The notes under the pieces: generated by a model
Told to the model about the DNA's origin: nothing
Databases searched by the model: none
Seen by the model: the letters and a program-made list of their open reading frames with translations, nothing else
Program-made: the position numbers and the translations under genes
Shown: positions 38,049 to 47,492 of the stretch, piece after piece
Layout: the number at the start of each line of letters is the position of its first letter
Position numbering within the stretch: position 1 is the first letter of the stretch
NCBI GenBank assembly: GCA_024709505.1
Contig: JANJWP010000014.1
Location: 115,047-179,046, forward strand
Source of the DNA: Candidatus Altimarinota bacterium
Lineage (GTDB): Bacteria > Patescibacteriota > Gracilibacteria > BD1-5 > UBA2023
Direction: 5' to 3'
Length of the DNA: 64,000 nucleotides

Positions 38049-38501
38049 GAAGGGGTGGCGCGGAGGGGTTTTCGGATTTAGGATAGGGGATTTTGAAAAA
38101 AGCTCAAATAGGAGTGCCTCACGCCGCTTCGCGACTCCGGGAGACGGGCCGGGCCGCGAGCCAAATCGTTGGCTCGCTAAGACCTCGCTCCGCTCGGTTT
38201 GCCCTCCGTTCGACTCCGCCAGGTCGATTCGCACCATCTTAAAAACTCCCCACAAGGGGAAGTGTTTTAATCTTGCTGGACACGTCTCCGTGAGGAATAA
38301 ATACCGAATTTTCGGGATGCCTTTTGGCTTTCGAATGGAGAGAAGGTGGGAATTCTCCCGAAAGATACCGTTCGATATCCGTTTCCGATTCTTTTTAATT
38401 TTACATATTTTAACCATTTCCGCCCTACTTTTTACTTGACAAAAATATTTTTTTGAATAATAAGCTCCAAAAGTCAATGGAAGACTGCCGATAATTCCTA
38501 A
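38049..38501. other. 453-bp intergenic region with a GC-rich hairpin island and the tyrS promoter
   Basis: No convincing gene. 38100-38240 is GC-rich and palindromic, including the perfect 9-bp stem GCGAGCCAA-ATCG-TTGGCTCGC at 38156-38177. 38240-38500 is AT-rich with a small hairpin (AACTCCCCACAAGGGGAAGTG) and ends in the strong promoter listed separately. The track ORFs here are low-complexity and overlap both strands. The GC-rich part could be a dispersed extragenic element or a small RNA. Confidence 0.5.
38436..38463 (+). promoter_or_regulatory. strong promoter of the tyrS cluster
   Basis: TTGACA (38436-38441), a 16-nt A/T-only-rich spacer and TAATAA (38458-38463), in the most AT-rich stretch of the window. 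The leader to the ATG is ~30-35 nt, too short for a T-box. Confidence 0.75.
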
Positions 38502-39728
38502 ATGTTTTTTATGAATATTGAATTGCAAGCTAAATCTCTGGAGAAGAGCGCTCAAATCATCATACCTGAAGGCGGTATCAGAAAAAAGCTCAAACAAGTT
38601 GAGAAAGAGGGGCGACCGCTCATCGTAAAGCTCGGTTTCGATCCTACCGCGCCGGATTTGCATCTCGGCCACGCGGTAGTTCTTAAAAAACTCAAGGAAT
38701 TTCAGGATTTCGGACATAAAATCATCGTGATTATCGGCGATTTTACCGCCCAGATCGGCGATCCCACCGGAAAGAACAAGTCCCGTCCTCCGCTCAGCAG
38801 CGAACAGGTCGCAGTCAACTCCCAAACCTACCTCAACCAGCTTTCCAAGGTTCTTGACCTTAGCAAGGTCGAGGTCAGGTTCAATTCGAAATGGTTCAAC
38901 GAAATGCGGCTTGCCGAAATGATCAAGCTCATGTCTCAGCATACCCTTGCCCAGATTCTTGAAAGAAAGGATTTTCAAAACCGCTACAACAACGGAGTGC
39001 CGATTTCCCTTCACGAACTCGTTTATCCGATTCTTCAGGGGCACGATTCGGTAATGATCGATGCCGATATCGAAATCGGTGGCGCCGATCAGCTTCTCAA
39101 TTGCCTCGTGGGCGGATATATGCAGGAGGTTAAAGGAAAGGTTGCGCAAACTGTCATTTGTATGCCGCTTCTCGCCGGCACTGATGGCAAGGACAAGATG
39201 AGCAAATCCCAAGGGAACTACATTGGGCTGAACGAAGACGTGAACGACGTATTTGGAAAGGTCATGTCCATTCCGGATTCGCTCCTGAAAAACTACGTCG
39301 AACTCACGACCGATTTCAGCGATGAGGAAAAGTCCGCGCTCGTAAGCAGGCTCGAATCCGGAGAAAACCCCATGACAATTAAAAAACTCGTCGCTTCCAA
39401 CATCGTGAAGCAATACCATGGAGCCGAACAGGCCGAGGCGGCGGAAAACTTCTTCTACAACCAGGTTCAGAACAGGAGCCTCGACGCCAAGCAGTACGCG
39501 GAAGTCGCTTTTGATTCGCTCGGATTCGATTCCCCGAAGGTCGGATTGGTCGACCTCTGCCACGCGCTCACTCCCGATAACAGCAAATCAGCAATCAGGA
39601 AACTAATCGAAGCCGGAGCCGTTTCCATCGGAGAAGAGAAGGTCGTCGACATTGTCGCCCAGGTGGATGTCATCGACGGGCTCAAGCTGAAGATTGGAAA
39701 ACGCGGTTTCTTCGAAATCCGCAAGTAG
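38502..39728 (+). CDS. tyrS: tyrosyl-tRNA synthetase
   Basis: 408 aa, complete. DPTAPDLHLGHAVVLKKLKEFQDFGH carries the HxGH motif, GDFTAQIGDPTGKNKSRP follows, and KDKMSKSQGNYIGL is the KMSKS loop. The C-terminal S4-like domain (IRKLIEAGAVSIGEEKV) is present. It charges tRNA-Tyr. It contains no UGA in 408 codons and uses AGC/AGG codons more than its neighbours do, in a local AT-rich context. The ATG at 38502 or the one at 38511 (MNIELQAK) could be used. It lies 30 nt before the radical SAM gene and looks co-transcribed with the cassette that follows. Confidence 0.96.
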   Translation: MFFMNIELQAKSLEKSAQIIIPEGGIRKKLKQVEKEGRPLIVKLGFDPTAPDLHLGHAVVLKKLKEFQDFGHKIIVIIGDFTAQIGDPTGKNKSRPPLSSEQVAVNSQTYLNQLSKVLDLSKVEVRFNSKWFNEMRLAEMIKLMSQHTLAQILERKDFQNRYNNGVPISLHELVYPILQGHDSVMIDADIEIGGADQLLNCLVGGYMQEVKGKVAQTVICMPLLAGTDGKDKMSKSQGNYIGLNEDVNDVFGKVMSIPDSLLKNYVELTTDFSDEEKSALVSRLESGENPMTIKKLVASNIVKQYHGAEQAEAAENFFYNQVQNRSLDAKQYAEVAFDSLGFDSPKVGLVDLCHALTPDNSKSAIRKLIEAGAVSIGEEKVVDIVAQVDVIDGLKLKIGKRGFFEIRK

Positions 39729-39758
39729 CTCGGAGGTTACTTCGCAACCCAACTCGTC

Positions 39759-41297
39759 ATGAACCTTGAAACGCCCGAAGTTTTCCTGGTCAATCCAAAC
39801 ACTGAATACGGTTACCGGGAAGAAGGAATGAAGAACGAATACATCGGACTGGGATACCTTTCCTCATACCTTCGTTCGGTCGGGCGGACGTCCGAAGTCA
39901 TTGATGCCCGCTTGCGGAACCTCACGGTCGAAAACGTGTTGGAGAAAGTCGGGCGAAGTACGGGCGCCATAGTCGGCATTACGCTGTTTTCCGAATCGGC
40001 GACCCCTTGGGTCAGCGAATTAGTCAATAGGATCAAAAGCGCGGACCCCGGAGCGCACGTGGTTCTTTGAGGGTACTATCCGACACTTCAGACGAAAAAA
40101 GTTTTTGATTTGATTCCGTGAGCCGATTCCGTCGTCAAGGGCGAATGAGAACAGGCTTTGGCCGAACTCGTGGATAAGATATTGCAAGGCGGCGAATGGA
40201 AGGATACCGCGTGAATCGCGTACAGGGACCAGCAATCGTGAGAGGTGCTTGTTTCATTGCGGAGAATGCCCGAGGGCGATCTCGATTCCCTGCCTTTCGC
40301 GGATCGCCACGCGGATGAATCCCAAATCTCGGAGATCCTCATGGAAGGGAGCCGGGGATGCTTCAGTTGTTGTTCATTCTGTGCTATCAGACCATTCATC
40401 GCTCCTTCGAAAAACGGCCTTTGGAGGGGGAGGAGCGCCGATCATCTCGTGGACGAAATGGTCCACCTCCGATCGGTGTATCCGTCGATTAAGCGTTTTC
40501 GGTTTATCGATCCGTGCTTCTTCTGAAGTTCCGACATGGCGGATCGAAACATGAAAATTGCCAAATCCGTTTCGGAGCGTTTGCCGGGGATAGAAATGGT
40601 TCTCGAATGAAGGGTTCTCGACCTTCAGGAAGAATCTCGATCGCTCCTGCGCGAATTGAAAAAGGCGGGTCTGAAAGAAATATATCTTTGATTGGAATCC
40701 GGTAGCCAGTCGGTTCTGGATATGATGAGAAAGGAGTTCCGCGTCGAACAGGCGCTCGAAAGTCTGCGCATCCTCGAGGAAGAAGGCGTATTCTACGAGT
40801 TCGGTTTCATGATGTTCTCGCCGTGGACGCAGGAGTCCGATATCGACGCGAACGTCCGTTTCCTCAGGCGGGTGCATTTTCTTCCCATGCATTTGATGTT
40901 CCGCCAGATGGACGTCATTCCGTCGACCCCGTCCGCAAAACAAGTCAAAGGCCTCGTTCCCAAAGGGACGACGGGGTATTTCACGTATGAAAACGTTCCG
41001 ACCGTTCAGAAACTTAAGGCCTTCGCACGGTTTTTCGAGGCTTCGAGAAAAGATTTCTTCGAAGAATCGCACAAACTTTATGAGGGCGTGCGGGCCGAGT
41101 ACGAATCGGGAAATGTCGCCGTTATCGGCGTGTCCCGAATTTTGAGCGACATGGCGATAGAAGCATTCGAATTCTGCCGAAACGCGCTTCAATCAAGTGA
41201 CGATTTTTCCGAGGTGGCCAACCGTTGCACGGATATCTTCCTTCCGAAAATGCTTGCCGTCAGGAACGATATCCCCGTTCTCGCACGAGAAGGGTAG
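39759..41297 (+). CDS. B12-binding-type radical SAM enzyme
   Basis: 512 aa with eight in-frame UGA codons. The N-terminal ~170 residues form a cobalamin-binding-like Rossmann domain (VFLVNPNTEYGYREEG, YIGLGYLSSYLRSVGR, VVL-G-GYYPTL, DSVVKGE-G-EQAL). The radical SAM domain opens with GSRGCFSCCSFCAIRPF, giving CxxxCxxC, and continues with RFRFIDPCFF and IYL-G-LESGSQSVLDMM. Class B/BchE-like enzymes methylate or rearrange carbon centres in secondary metabolism and cofactor synthesis; the substrate is unknown. It follows tyrS and precedes the PLP decarboxylase by ~30 nt. Confidence 0.87.
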
Positions 41298-41328
41298 GAG
41301 TCCGAAATTATCCGTCGAATTCAGCGCA

Positions 41329-43017
41329 ATGTCTACAAAGCGGAAATCCGCCAATTACCAAGACGTTCTCGAAACGCTCCGTGAGAAATTCTTCCTCGAT
41401 CAGGAGGCTGGGAATGCTAGCCTCCTTTTGGAATTGGTCGAGAAGGCCTTGAAGAGCGCCATCGAATGACACGGGGAAGGTCCTCATTATCCGCGCTCCT
41501 GCGGGGATTCGTTCCAAAAAGCGTCAGCAGTCAGCCGGGAGGTCGATTCCGTCGGTACGGGCTTGGAAAACCCGTCTAATACCGTTTCCAACATCTTTCG
41601 GCACATGGGATGATCCGTAAAAGCGTTCGATCCGTACATGGTCAAAAACGTGCTTGCGCCGCCGAATTTCGTCCATTTGGCAACGTATTTGACCGTTTCC
41701 CTCTATATGCCGAACGCCGTTACCGGCGAAGACTCGTGAGACGCGCTGAACGCCGAATTGTACTGCGCCAGGTATCTTTCCAAACTCGCACGGCTCCCGG
41801 AGGACGAAACCGCCGGAGTTTTTACTTTCGGCTGAACGGGAACGAATCTGTACGCGTTCAAGATCGGTTTGCACAAGGCGTTTCCCGGGCATCATCTCGA
41901 CGGATTGCCGACCTGAGGAACCATCATCTGATCGAAACCCGCGCATTACTGCCATCAGACTTGAGCCGATTGGATCGGCATATGACAGAAGAATTACGTA
42001 CAGATCCCCTCGAATCCCGACCAGACGACGGATCTCGTGAAAATGAGAGAAGCCTGTGAAAGTGCGATTCGGCAATGAAAAACGATAGTGTGTTTGGAAG
42101 TGGCTTGATGAACGACTTCGTGAATGGGGATCGATGACATTGAAACCGTTTTCGAGATGAGGAACGGATTGGTCAACGAATTCAAGCTTCCGTACCGACC
42201 GCACATCCACGTGGATTCGGTGATAGGTTGGGCATATCTGTTTTTTCTGGATTACGATTTTTCGGAAAACCCTTCAGGATTCAGTGGTCCCGTTTTGGAA
42301 CGCCTTAAGAAGATTGCCACGAGGCTTTCCTGACTCCGCTTCGCCGACTCTTTCTGAGTGGATTTCCATAAGACCTGATACATGCCGTACAATTCCAGCA
42401 TGATCATTGTGCGGGATAAAGCGGATTTGCTCAGGCTCCGGCGAAACGGCGACATGATGACGCCGTTGTTCCATGACGACGCGGCCTACAATCCGGGGCA
42501 ACTTACCTTGGAAACTTCTCGTTCTTCCGCCAACATTCTCGCCACGTGGATGTCGCTGCGCTCCATGGGAAGCGATGGATATCGCGCATTGCTCTGACAT
42601 TCCATGGAAATATCCGAAATCGTCAGGTCCGAAATCCGCCTATCCGCGTCCGAATGAATCCATATCGCGAACCCCGATTCCTTCTGACCGGACGTTTTCG
42701 TGAGGTGCTACCTCCCGGGGACTGCTACCGATGAGGAATACGTTGCGGAATTTTCGGATACCGAAAGGCTCAATCGGAACGATCGGTACATGAACGCGTT
42801 CGCGAAATGGCTCCTTTCCAGCCGTTCGTCGGGAGAATCGGCCATTGCCGTAAGCAAATCGTCCGCGGCACTGTATACCGCTACCGGAGCCCCCATGCAC
42901 GCCCTCAGAATATATCCGCTCAACCCGAACGCCACGCCGGAAACCGCACGCGAACTCGTTCGGCGCCTAGTGGACGCGAAGCGCGAATACGACTTTTCGG
43001 TCGCGAAAACATCCTAG
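41329..43017 (+). CDS. group II PLP-dependent decarboxylase-like enzyme
   Basis: 562 aa with 18 in-frame UGA codons, the densest in the window; the track shows only scraps. Signatures after rejoining: VFTFG-G-TGTNLYAFKIGLHKA (GGTeaNl), HIHVDSVIGWAYLF (HxDxA-like PLP stack and ring contact), and SF-G-VDFHKT-G-YMPYNSSMIIV (PLP lysine in DPHK.G..PY). These identify the glutamate/tyrosine/aromatic-amino-acid decarboxylase superfamily. The N-terminal ~100 residues resemble the usual helical swap domain. With tyrS upstream, tyrosine is one candidate substrate, but this is inference. 13 nt precede the next gene. Confidence 0.87.
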
Positions 43018-43030
43018 CGCCAGTACGCCC

Positions 43031-44830
43031 ATGCAGATTCGCGATGACATGCCCCCGTATTCCGTTTCGGATTTTGACATCCTCTTGTGCGATTTCGACG
43101 GAACGCTCAATTCTTTCGACGTCACCGACGAGGTATTGCGGCGATTCGCTTCGGGCGATTGGCAGGAAGTCGGACGGCGTTACGAATCGGGCGAATCGTC
43201 GCACGAAGAAATGAATTCCCAATTCGTGTCGATGTTGCGTGCCAAACCTGGGGAATTGGAAGAATTCGTGAAAACGGAGACGCCCATGAGAAACGGGTAC
43301 CGCGATTTCTTCGCGTTCTTGGATTCCACGTCAATCGTCCCGATCATCGTAAGCGGATGATGGGACATTTGCATTCGGGCGGCAATGTCGGACCGTGCGA
43401 CCTTTTTTCCGGAGAGTTTCGAAGATTTGTCGAACGTCCCGGAGTGAGCAACGGTCGTGATATGCAACAAACTCGCTTATGACGAAGCTTTGGGGACCTG
43501 GAGCGTTCGTTTTCCGTGGGGTGGCATAAGCAGGCTTTCCTCTCCGGACAAACGCGCAATCCTGGACCGATTGCGAAAATCAGGACCGAAGAACGTCTTC
43601 GTCGTTTGAGACGGATCGACGGATTACGAAATGGCTGATTCCGCGGATTTCGTATTCTGCCGCGCGACCCTCGCGAAATACTGTGCCGATCAAGGATTGC
43701 CGCACCGGACGTTCGAATCCCTGGACGATGTGTCCGCCAAATTGTCCGAATTCCTTCCCGCTGTCCGCATCCTCAGCCTTCCTTCGTACCATCCGTATAA
43801 CGTGCGGTTCGATAATGGGAAGGACGTCGTTTTCGTGAACCCCGATGACGATACGTTCTCCGACGAAGCCGCTTGCGCTCCGAATTCTTTCGAAAGGAAA
43901 TATCCCCCCGAGTCCTACGATCTGGTACATATCCATTTCGAGTACTACCTGATACGACAAGAAGTGCTCCGCGATCTTTTGGAACACTTCCGTTCCCATT
44001 CGAAGGCTGTCGTTTGGACCTGTCACGATCGGAGAAGTCTTGTGAGTGAGGATTTCAGTGGCGAGTATGAAAAACTCATGTACGAACGCGCCGACCGGAT
44101 ACTCACTCTTACGCAATGATGCGCGGACTGGTTACGTCAGACATTCTGAAGCGAAAAAGAAATCGGGGTCGTCCCTTGCGGATACATGGCCCACCCTGCC
44201 GAAGTTCGGCGTTTATCTGAAGGGATATCGAAAGATCCCCGCCAATTCGTCTATCTGGCGGGAGATTTGCGTAAAAGCAAAGAAATTCGCCCCGCTTTGG
44301 AAGCGTTTCTCAAGTTCGCCCGAAAACGTTTCGCGAAACTGAAAATCCTTGTACGTTCCGACAAGCTGAAAGCCGCGGAACAATCCGATCCGCAGCTTGC
44401 GACGCTCCTTGCGAATCCGGAATTCGAGACGGTATCGATACCGCATATTACGGACGAACTCATCATACGGTCTTTTTTCGAAAGCCATGCCGTCATTCTC
44501 CCGTACCGTTGGTGAACGCATAGTGGACAACTGGAGATGGCTAAAGATTGTGGGTGCCACGTCGTCGCCTCCGACGTGGGGTATTACCGTGAACAATGGG
44601 ATGACATCCGTCTTTGGCGAGCATCCGAACGTTGGGACGAGGCCGAGTCCGAGCGGTTTTCCGAAGCGTTATCCGACGTGTTCGATAAGGAGCCACGAGT
44701 TCCGTTCTGAGACGCGCGGCTCGAAGAATTCACTCGTAATATTCTTTCTCGGCATGTCGAAACATACAGAAAAATTATCCGTTGGAACGAAAAGCGAAAA
44801 AGCGTTTTTTGCCGACTATCTCAAGTCTAA
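43031..44830 (+). CDS. HAD phosphatase - GT4-like glycosyltransferase fusion
   Basis: 599 aa, seven in-frame UGA codons, one frame. Residues ~15-215 are an MtnX-like HAD-IB phosphatase: motif I LLCDFDGTL, motif II IIVSG-G-W, motif III VV-G-DGSTDYEMADSADFVF. Residues ~230-560 are GT-B-like: DLVHIHFEYY, VVWTCHDRRSLV, ADRILTLTQ-G-CADWLRQTF, VVPCGY, then PYRW-G-THSGQLEMAKDCGCHVVASDVGYYREQ, a GT4-type donor-site region. The two activities in one chain suggest sequential dephosphorylation and glycosyl transfer on one intermediate. No signal or membrane segment. Confidence 0.82.
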
Positions 44831-45788
44831 GGGATTTCCGATTTCTTCCACGTTCTCCCGTGTAACATCTGGGAGAACGAATACTACGTATCGTTTGGAT
44901 GGCGGGTTCATTGCCAAGTTTTACAGGAACTCCGATTCGTCCGCATTTCATCGAGAAATCGGGGTTATGAAAAGGCTTGAAGGCCTTGGAATCGCCCCGA
45001 AGATAGCATTCGTGGAATCGGAAGTTCCCAATATCGACTGAGGGGTCTGCGTCATGGAAGAGCTATCATGAACCACATTAGCACGAAGATGGCCCTTTTC
45101 TGATGAGAAAGGGAAGGATCGGATAATGGCGGGCCTATCGAATCGGTTGAGGTGATTGCATGAACTTCCGGTCGGGGATTTCGCGTTCCTGAATTCTCCG
45201 GGAGAATGGACGTCGATATTCGAGCGTGAAGTCAGCGAATGTTTTCATCAGGCTTCCAAGGATCCGAAGATCGATCAGGAGGCAGTCTCTTTTCTTAAGA
45301 AGTATTACGAAACTCATAAGGACGCTCTTTCGAAAGATGGGGCGTTTGCGCTCGTCCATGGGGATATCCACTTTGAGAATGTACTAGTTGACGGGGATGA
45401 AGTATCATGATTGTTGGATTTCGAATTGGCGAGCGTAGCCCCCGTGGATTTCGAATTGGCGAAAATCGTCAATTTTTGTTTCGATGCCGTTCAGTACGTC
45501 GAGCCTGATCTGGAATGTTGGTACGAAGATTTTCAGGGCGGCGTACTTGATAGGATCAACAAAACGTATCCTGAAGTTTTCGGGTACCCGTGAGCTTTAG
45601 AAAGACTCAGGCTTTTCCTTATCCCCGATATCCTATGGGGCTTCAAATCTGGTTACGTTCCGAAATACGGACAATTTGATCCATCGCCGCAAACCGTTTC
45701 CAGATATAACAAAAAAGCTCACGAGCGGTTGGATTTCGTATTTGGGGAAGGTTTGGATAAAAAAGTATTCCGCGTGGTAAAAATATAA
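44754..45788 (+). CDS. aminoglycoside phosphotransferase/choline kinase-like small-molecule kinase
   Basis: 344 aa, five in-frame UGA codons. SGRTNTTYRLDGGFIAKFYR is the glycine-rich loop and Lys region. ALVHGDIHFENVLVDG carries the catalytic HGDxxxxN, and EVS-G-LLDFELASVAPVDFELA the DFE metal-binding site. This is the APH/choline-kinase fold, which phosphorylates sugars, amines or choline-like molecules. The start at 44754 overlaps the preceding gene by 77 nt; no later ATG keeps the N-lobe. Last gene of the tyrS-linked cassette. Confidence 0.83.
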
Positions 45789-46011
45789 TGGCTGAACATT
45801 CTCGAATTTTTCGAGTAAGTCCGTAAATGATTCTGGCCTCAAGTCAACAAGATAGTCCTGGATTCGAAAATCGAATCGCACACCAACCGGAGTCGAACTT
45901 TTCAATAGGCGAATCTTCTCTTCATTAAGCTACAAAATCGGATTCCGAACGTCCTATGACGGAAATGCCTCATTTTTCGGTCGAACTACGATAGGCATTA
46001 CCCACAAAAGC

Positions 46012-46036
46012 AAAACCCCCGATTTCTCGGGGGTTT
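46012..46036. terminator. terminator between the kinase gene and tRNA-Cys
   Basis: AAACCCCCGA-TTTC-TCGGGGGTTT, a near-perfect hairpin in the 259-bp gap between the kinase stop and the 3' end of tRNA-Cys. The rest of the gap holds no convincing gene. Confidence 0.7.
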
Positions 46037-46047
46037 CAATGTTGGTC

Positions 46048-46121
46048 TGGAGGCACCCAGCGGAGTCGAACCGCTCTCCAAGGCTTTGCAGGCCTCTGTA
46101 TAACCGCTCTACCAGGGCGCC
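46048..46121 (-). tRNA. tRNA-Cys (anticodon GCA)
   Basis: Acceptor GGCGCCC/GGGTGCC, anticodon loop CTGCAAA between GAGGC/GCCTT, T-arm GCGG TTCGACT CCGC and an encoded CCA. Reads UGC/UGU. Confidence 0.92.
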
Positions 46122-46183
46122 AAGCGGATTAGCCCGGCCATTATAGGGAATTTTCGTTTGATGCAAGTCCGACTTCGCGCACC

Positions 46184-46208
46184 AAAAAGCCGGGCGCTTC
46201 CGCCCGGC
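46184..46208 (-). terminator. terminator after the lipoprotein gene
   Basis: GCCGGGCG-CTTC-CGCCCGGC perfect 8-bp stem with TTTTT on the minus strand. Confidence 0.8.
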
Positions 46209-46217
46209 CCGAGATAT

Positions 46218-46781
46218 CTATTTTACGCACTGGAAGCTTTTGGCGAGCCCTTCGTACCGGGCGGTCGATCCGGAGTTGAGCTCGATGCCGATGGTAATGA
46301 GATAGACGTCGCCCCCGCAGATTTTCGCCGTTTGGATAAAGCGTTTTTTTGGCGTGGTGCGGTTGTATTTTGCTTCGAAGACGTAGAGATTGGCAACGTC
46401 CGAATCCGGGTAGGAAATCTCTTTCTCGTCGAGCTTGACGTATTCTTCGTAAGCGCCGGTCGTAAGGGCTTGATTGACGACCGAATACTTTTTCGAGGTC
46501 ATCTTTTCTCCGTTTTCGCCCGGCTGAAGGGAATCTTTAAGAATGAGCATGTTGTTCGCGAAGCCCGAAGAAATGTCCGACGACGTCATCGCGAGGGCGA
46601 CGGTTCCGTTTTTTGGAGTGGGGATTTCTTTGGAATCCTTGGGAATCCAGCTTTTCGGCACGTCGATCGAAAATCCCGAACCCTCGTATTTCGTCAACGA
46701 AGCGGTGTCGGTTGACGAAGACCCGCACGAAACGAGAAGGAAGCAGGCGGCAACTGTGGCCGCGAGGGAAGCGTGTTTCAT
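46218..46781 (-). CDS. lipoprotein, PsbP-like fold possible
   Basis: 187 aa. Signal peptide with lipobox: LAATVAACFLLVSCGSSST, lipidated Cys at about residue 19. The mature part begins with a Ser/Thr linker and reads YEGSGFSIDVPKSWIPKD, then NGTVALAMTSSD, the pattern of small PsbP/MoaD-like CPR lipoproteins. Two cysteines near the C-terminus (ICGGD, FQCVK) may form a disulfide. Anchored to the outer face of the membrane. Function unknown. Confidence 0.78.
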   Translation of the reverse strand: MKHASLAATVAACFLLVSCGSSSTDTASLTKYEGSGFSIDVPKSWIPKDSKEIPTPKNGTVALAMTSSDISSGFANNMLILKDSLQPGENGEKMTSKKYSVVNQALTTGAYEEYVKLDEKEISYPDSDVANLYVFEAKYNRTTPKKRFIQTAKICGGDVYLITIGIELNSGSTARYEGLAKSFQCVK

Positions 46782-46794
46782 AAGGCGGAAAAAA

Positions 46795-47145
46795 TTAAGC
46801 GAAGTGGGCCCAAACGCCCAAAACGAACATTACGGCACAAAGGCCGAGAATCGCATAACGGAGAGGGGAGAGGTTTTCGGAATACACCTTTATCCAATAG
46901 TTCGAAAGCTCATAAGCGAAGGCGTAGGTCGAAAACAAAAACGCCGGGAATAAAAAGTACGCCAGCGGCCCGGTGATTCCGGGCGCGAAGCCTCAAACCG
47001 CAAAAAGGTAGAACGAAAAATACAAACTCGCCGCCAGAACGAAGACGGTTTTGGCGACCGAGAGCCGCACGGCCACCGCCGAAAGTTCGTCCGGGAAGGC
47101 CGCGGCACGGATTTTAGCGAGAAGGTTCGCGTTGATTTTTTCCAT
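46795..47145 (-). CDS. three-helix membrane protein, unknown
   Basis: 116 aa after reading through UGA in LFAV-G-GFAPGITG; the track has the N-terminal half only. Three hydrophobic segments (VAKTVFVLAASLYFSFYLFAV, LAYFLFPAFLFSTYAFAY, LRYAILGLCAVMFVLGVWAHF). The start at 47145 (MEKINANLLAKI) is preferred over 47193, which would overlap the divergent gatC promoter. Close to the lipoprotein gene (13 nt), possibly co-transcribed. Confidence 0.65.
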
Positions 47146-47195
47146 CGAACCGATAGGATGTTCGGGCTCTAAATTGTCCCGAAGAATACCCAAAA

Positions 47196-47492
47196 ATGTC
47201 GCTCACGCAAGAACAAATCGCCCACATAGCGAGACTCTCCCGGCTTTCGCTCTCGCCCGAAGAGCTCGAAAAGTACCGCACCGACCTTTCTTCGGTCGTC
47301 GATTACGTCGAAGTTCTCTCTTCGGTTCCGTCCGAATCTCTCGAGGGAATCGAGCCGACCTTCCCTTCGGTACTTCCGCTCCGCGGCGACGTCGTCAAGG
47401 AAAAGCCCGATCCCACCCGAAAAGAACTCCTTGCCCGTTCGCCGCAACGCGTCGTGGCCGACCAAATCGCCATTCCTAACATCATGGGATAA
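47196..47492 (+). CDS. gatC: Asp-tRNA(Asn)/Glu-tRNA(Gln) amidotransferase subunit C
   Basis: 98 aa. LTQEQIAHIARLSRLSLSPEELEKYRTDLSSVVDYVEVL is the GatC signature, ending with RGDVVKEKPDP ... SPQRVVADQIAIPNIMG. It stabilises GatA-GatB for making Gln-tRNA and/or Asn-tRNA. gatA and gatB are not adjacent. Its TAA overlaps the recF ATG (TAATG), so the two genes are coupled. Confidence 0.93.
   Translation: MSLTQEQIAHIARLSRLSLSPEELEKYRTDLSSVVDYVEVLSSVPSESLEGIEPTFPSVLPLRGDVVKEKPDPTRKELLARSPQRVVADQIAIPNIMG

Noticed and set aside
37761-39563. 600-aa minus-strand ORF
   Set aside because: Its first ~440 codons are the antisense of tyrS; only its 3' end belongs to the alpha/beta hydrolase.
45633-45905. 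90-aa minus-strand ORF
   Set aside because: Mostly antisense of the kinase C-terminus; no start signal and no family resemblance.
45880-45960. tRNA-like sequence on the minus strand (TAGCTTAATGAAGAG ... AGTTCGACTCCGG)
   Set aside because: T-arm and acceptor do not pair and ~15 nt are missing; at most a tRNA remnant. It is not the expected tRNA-Gly(UCA).
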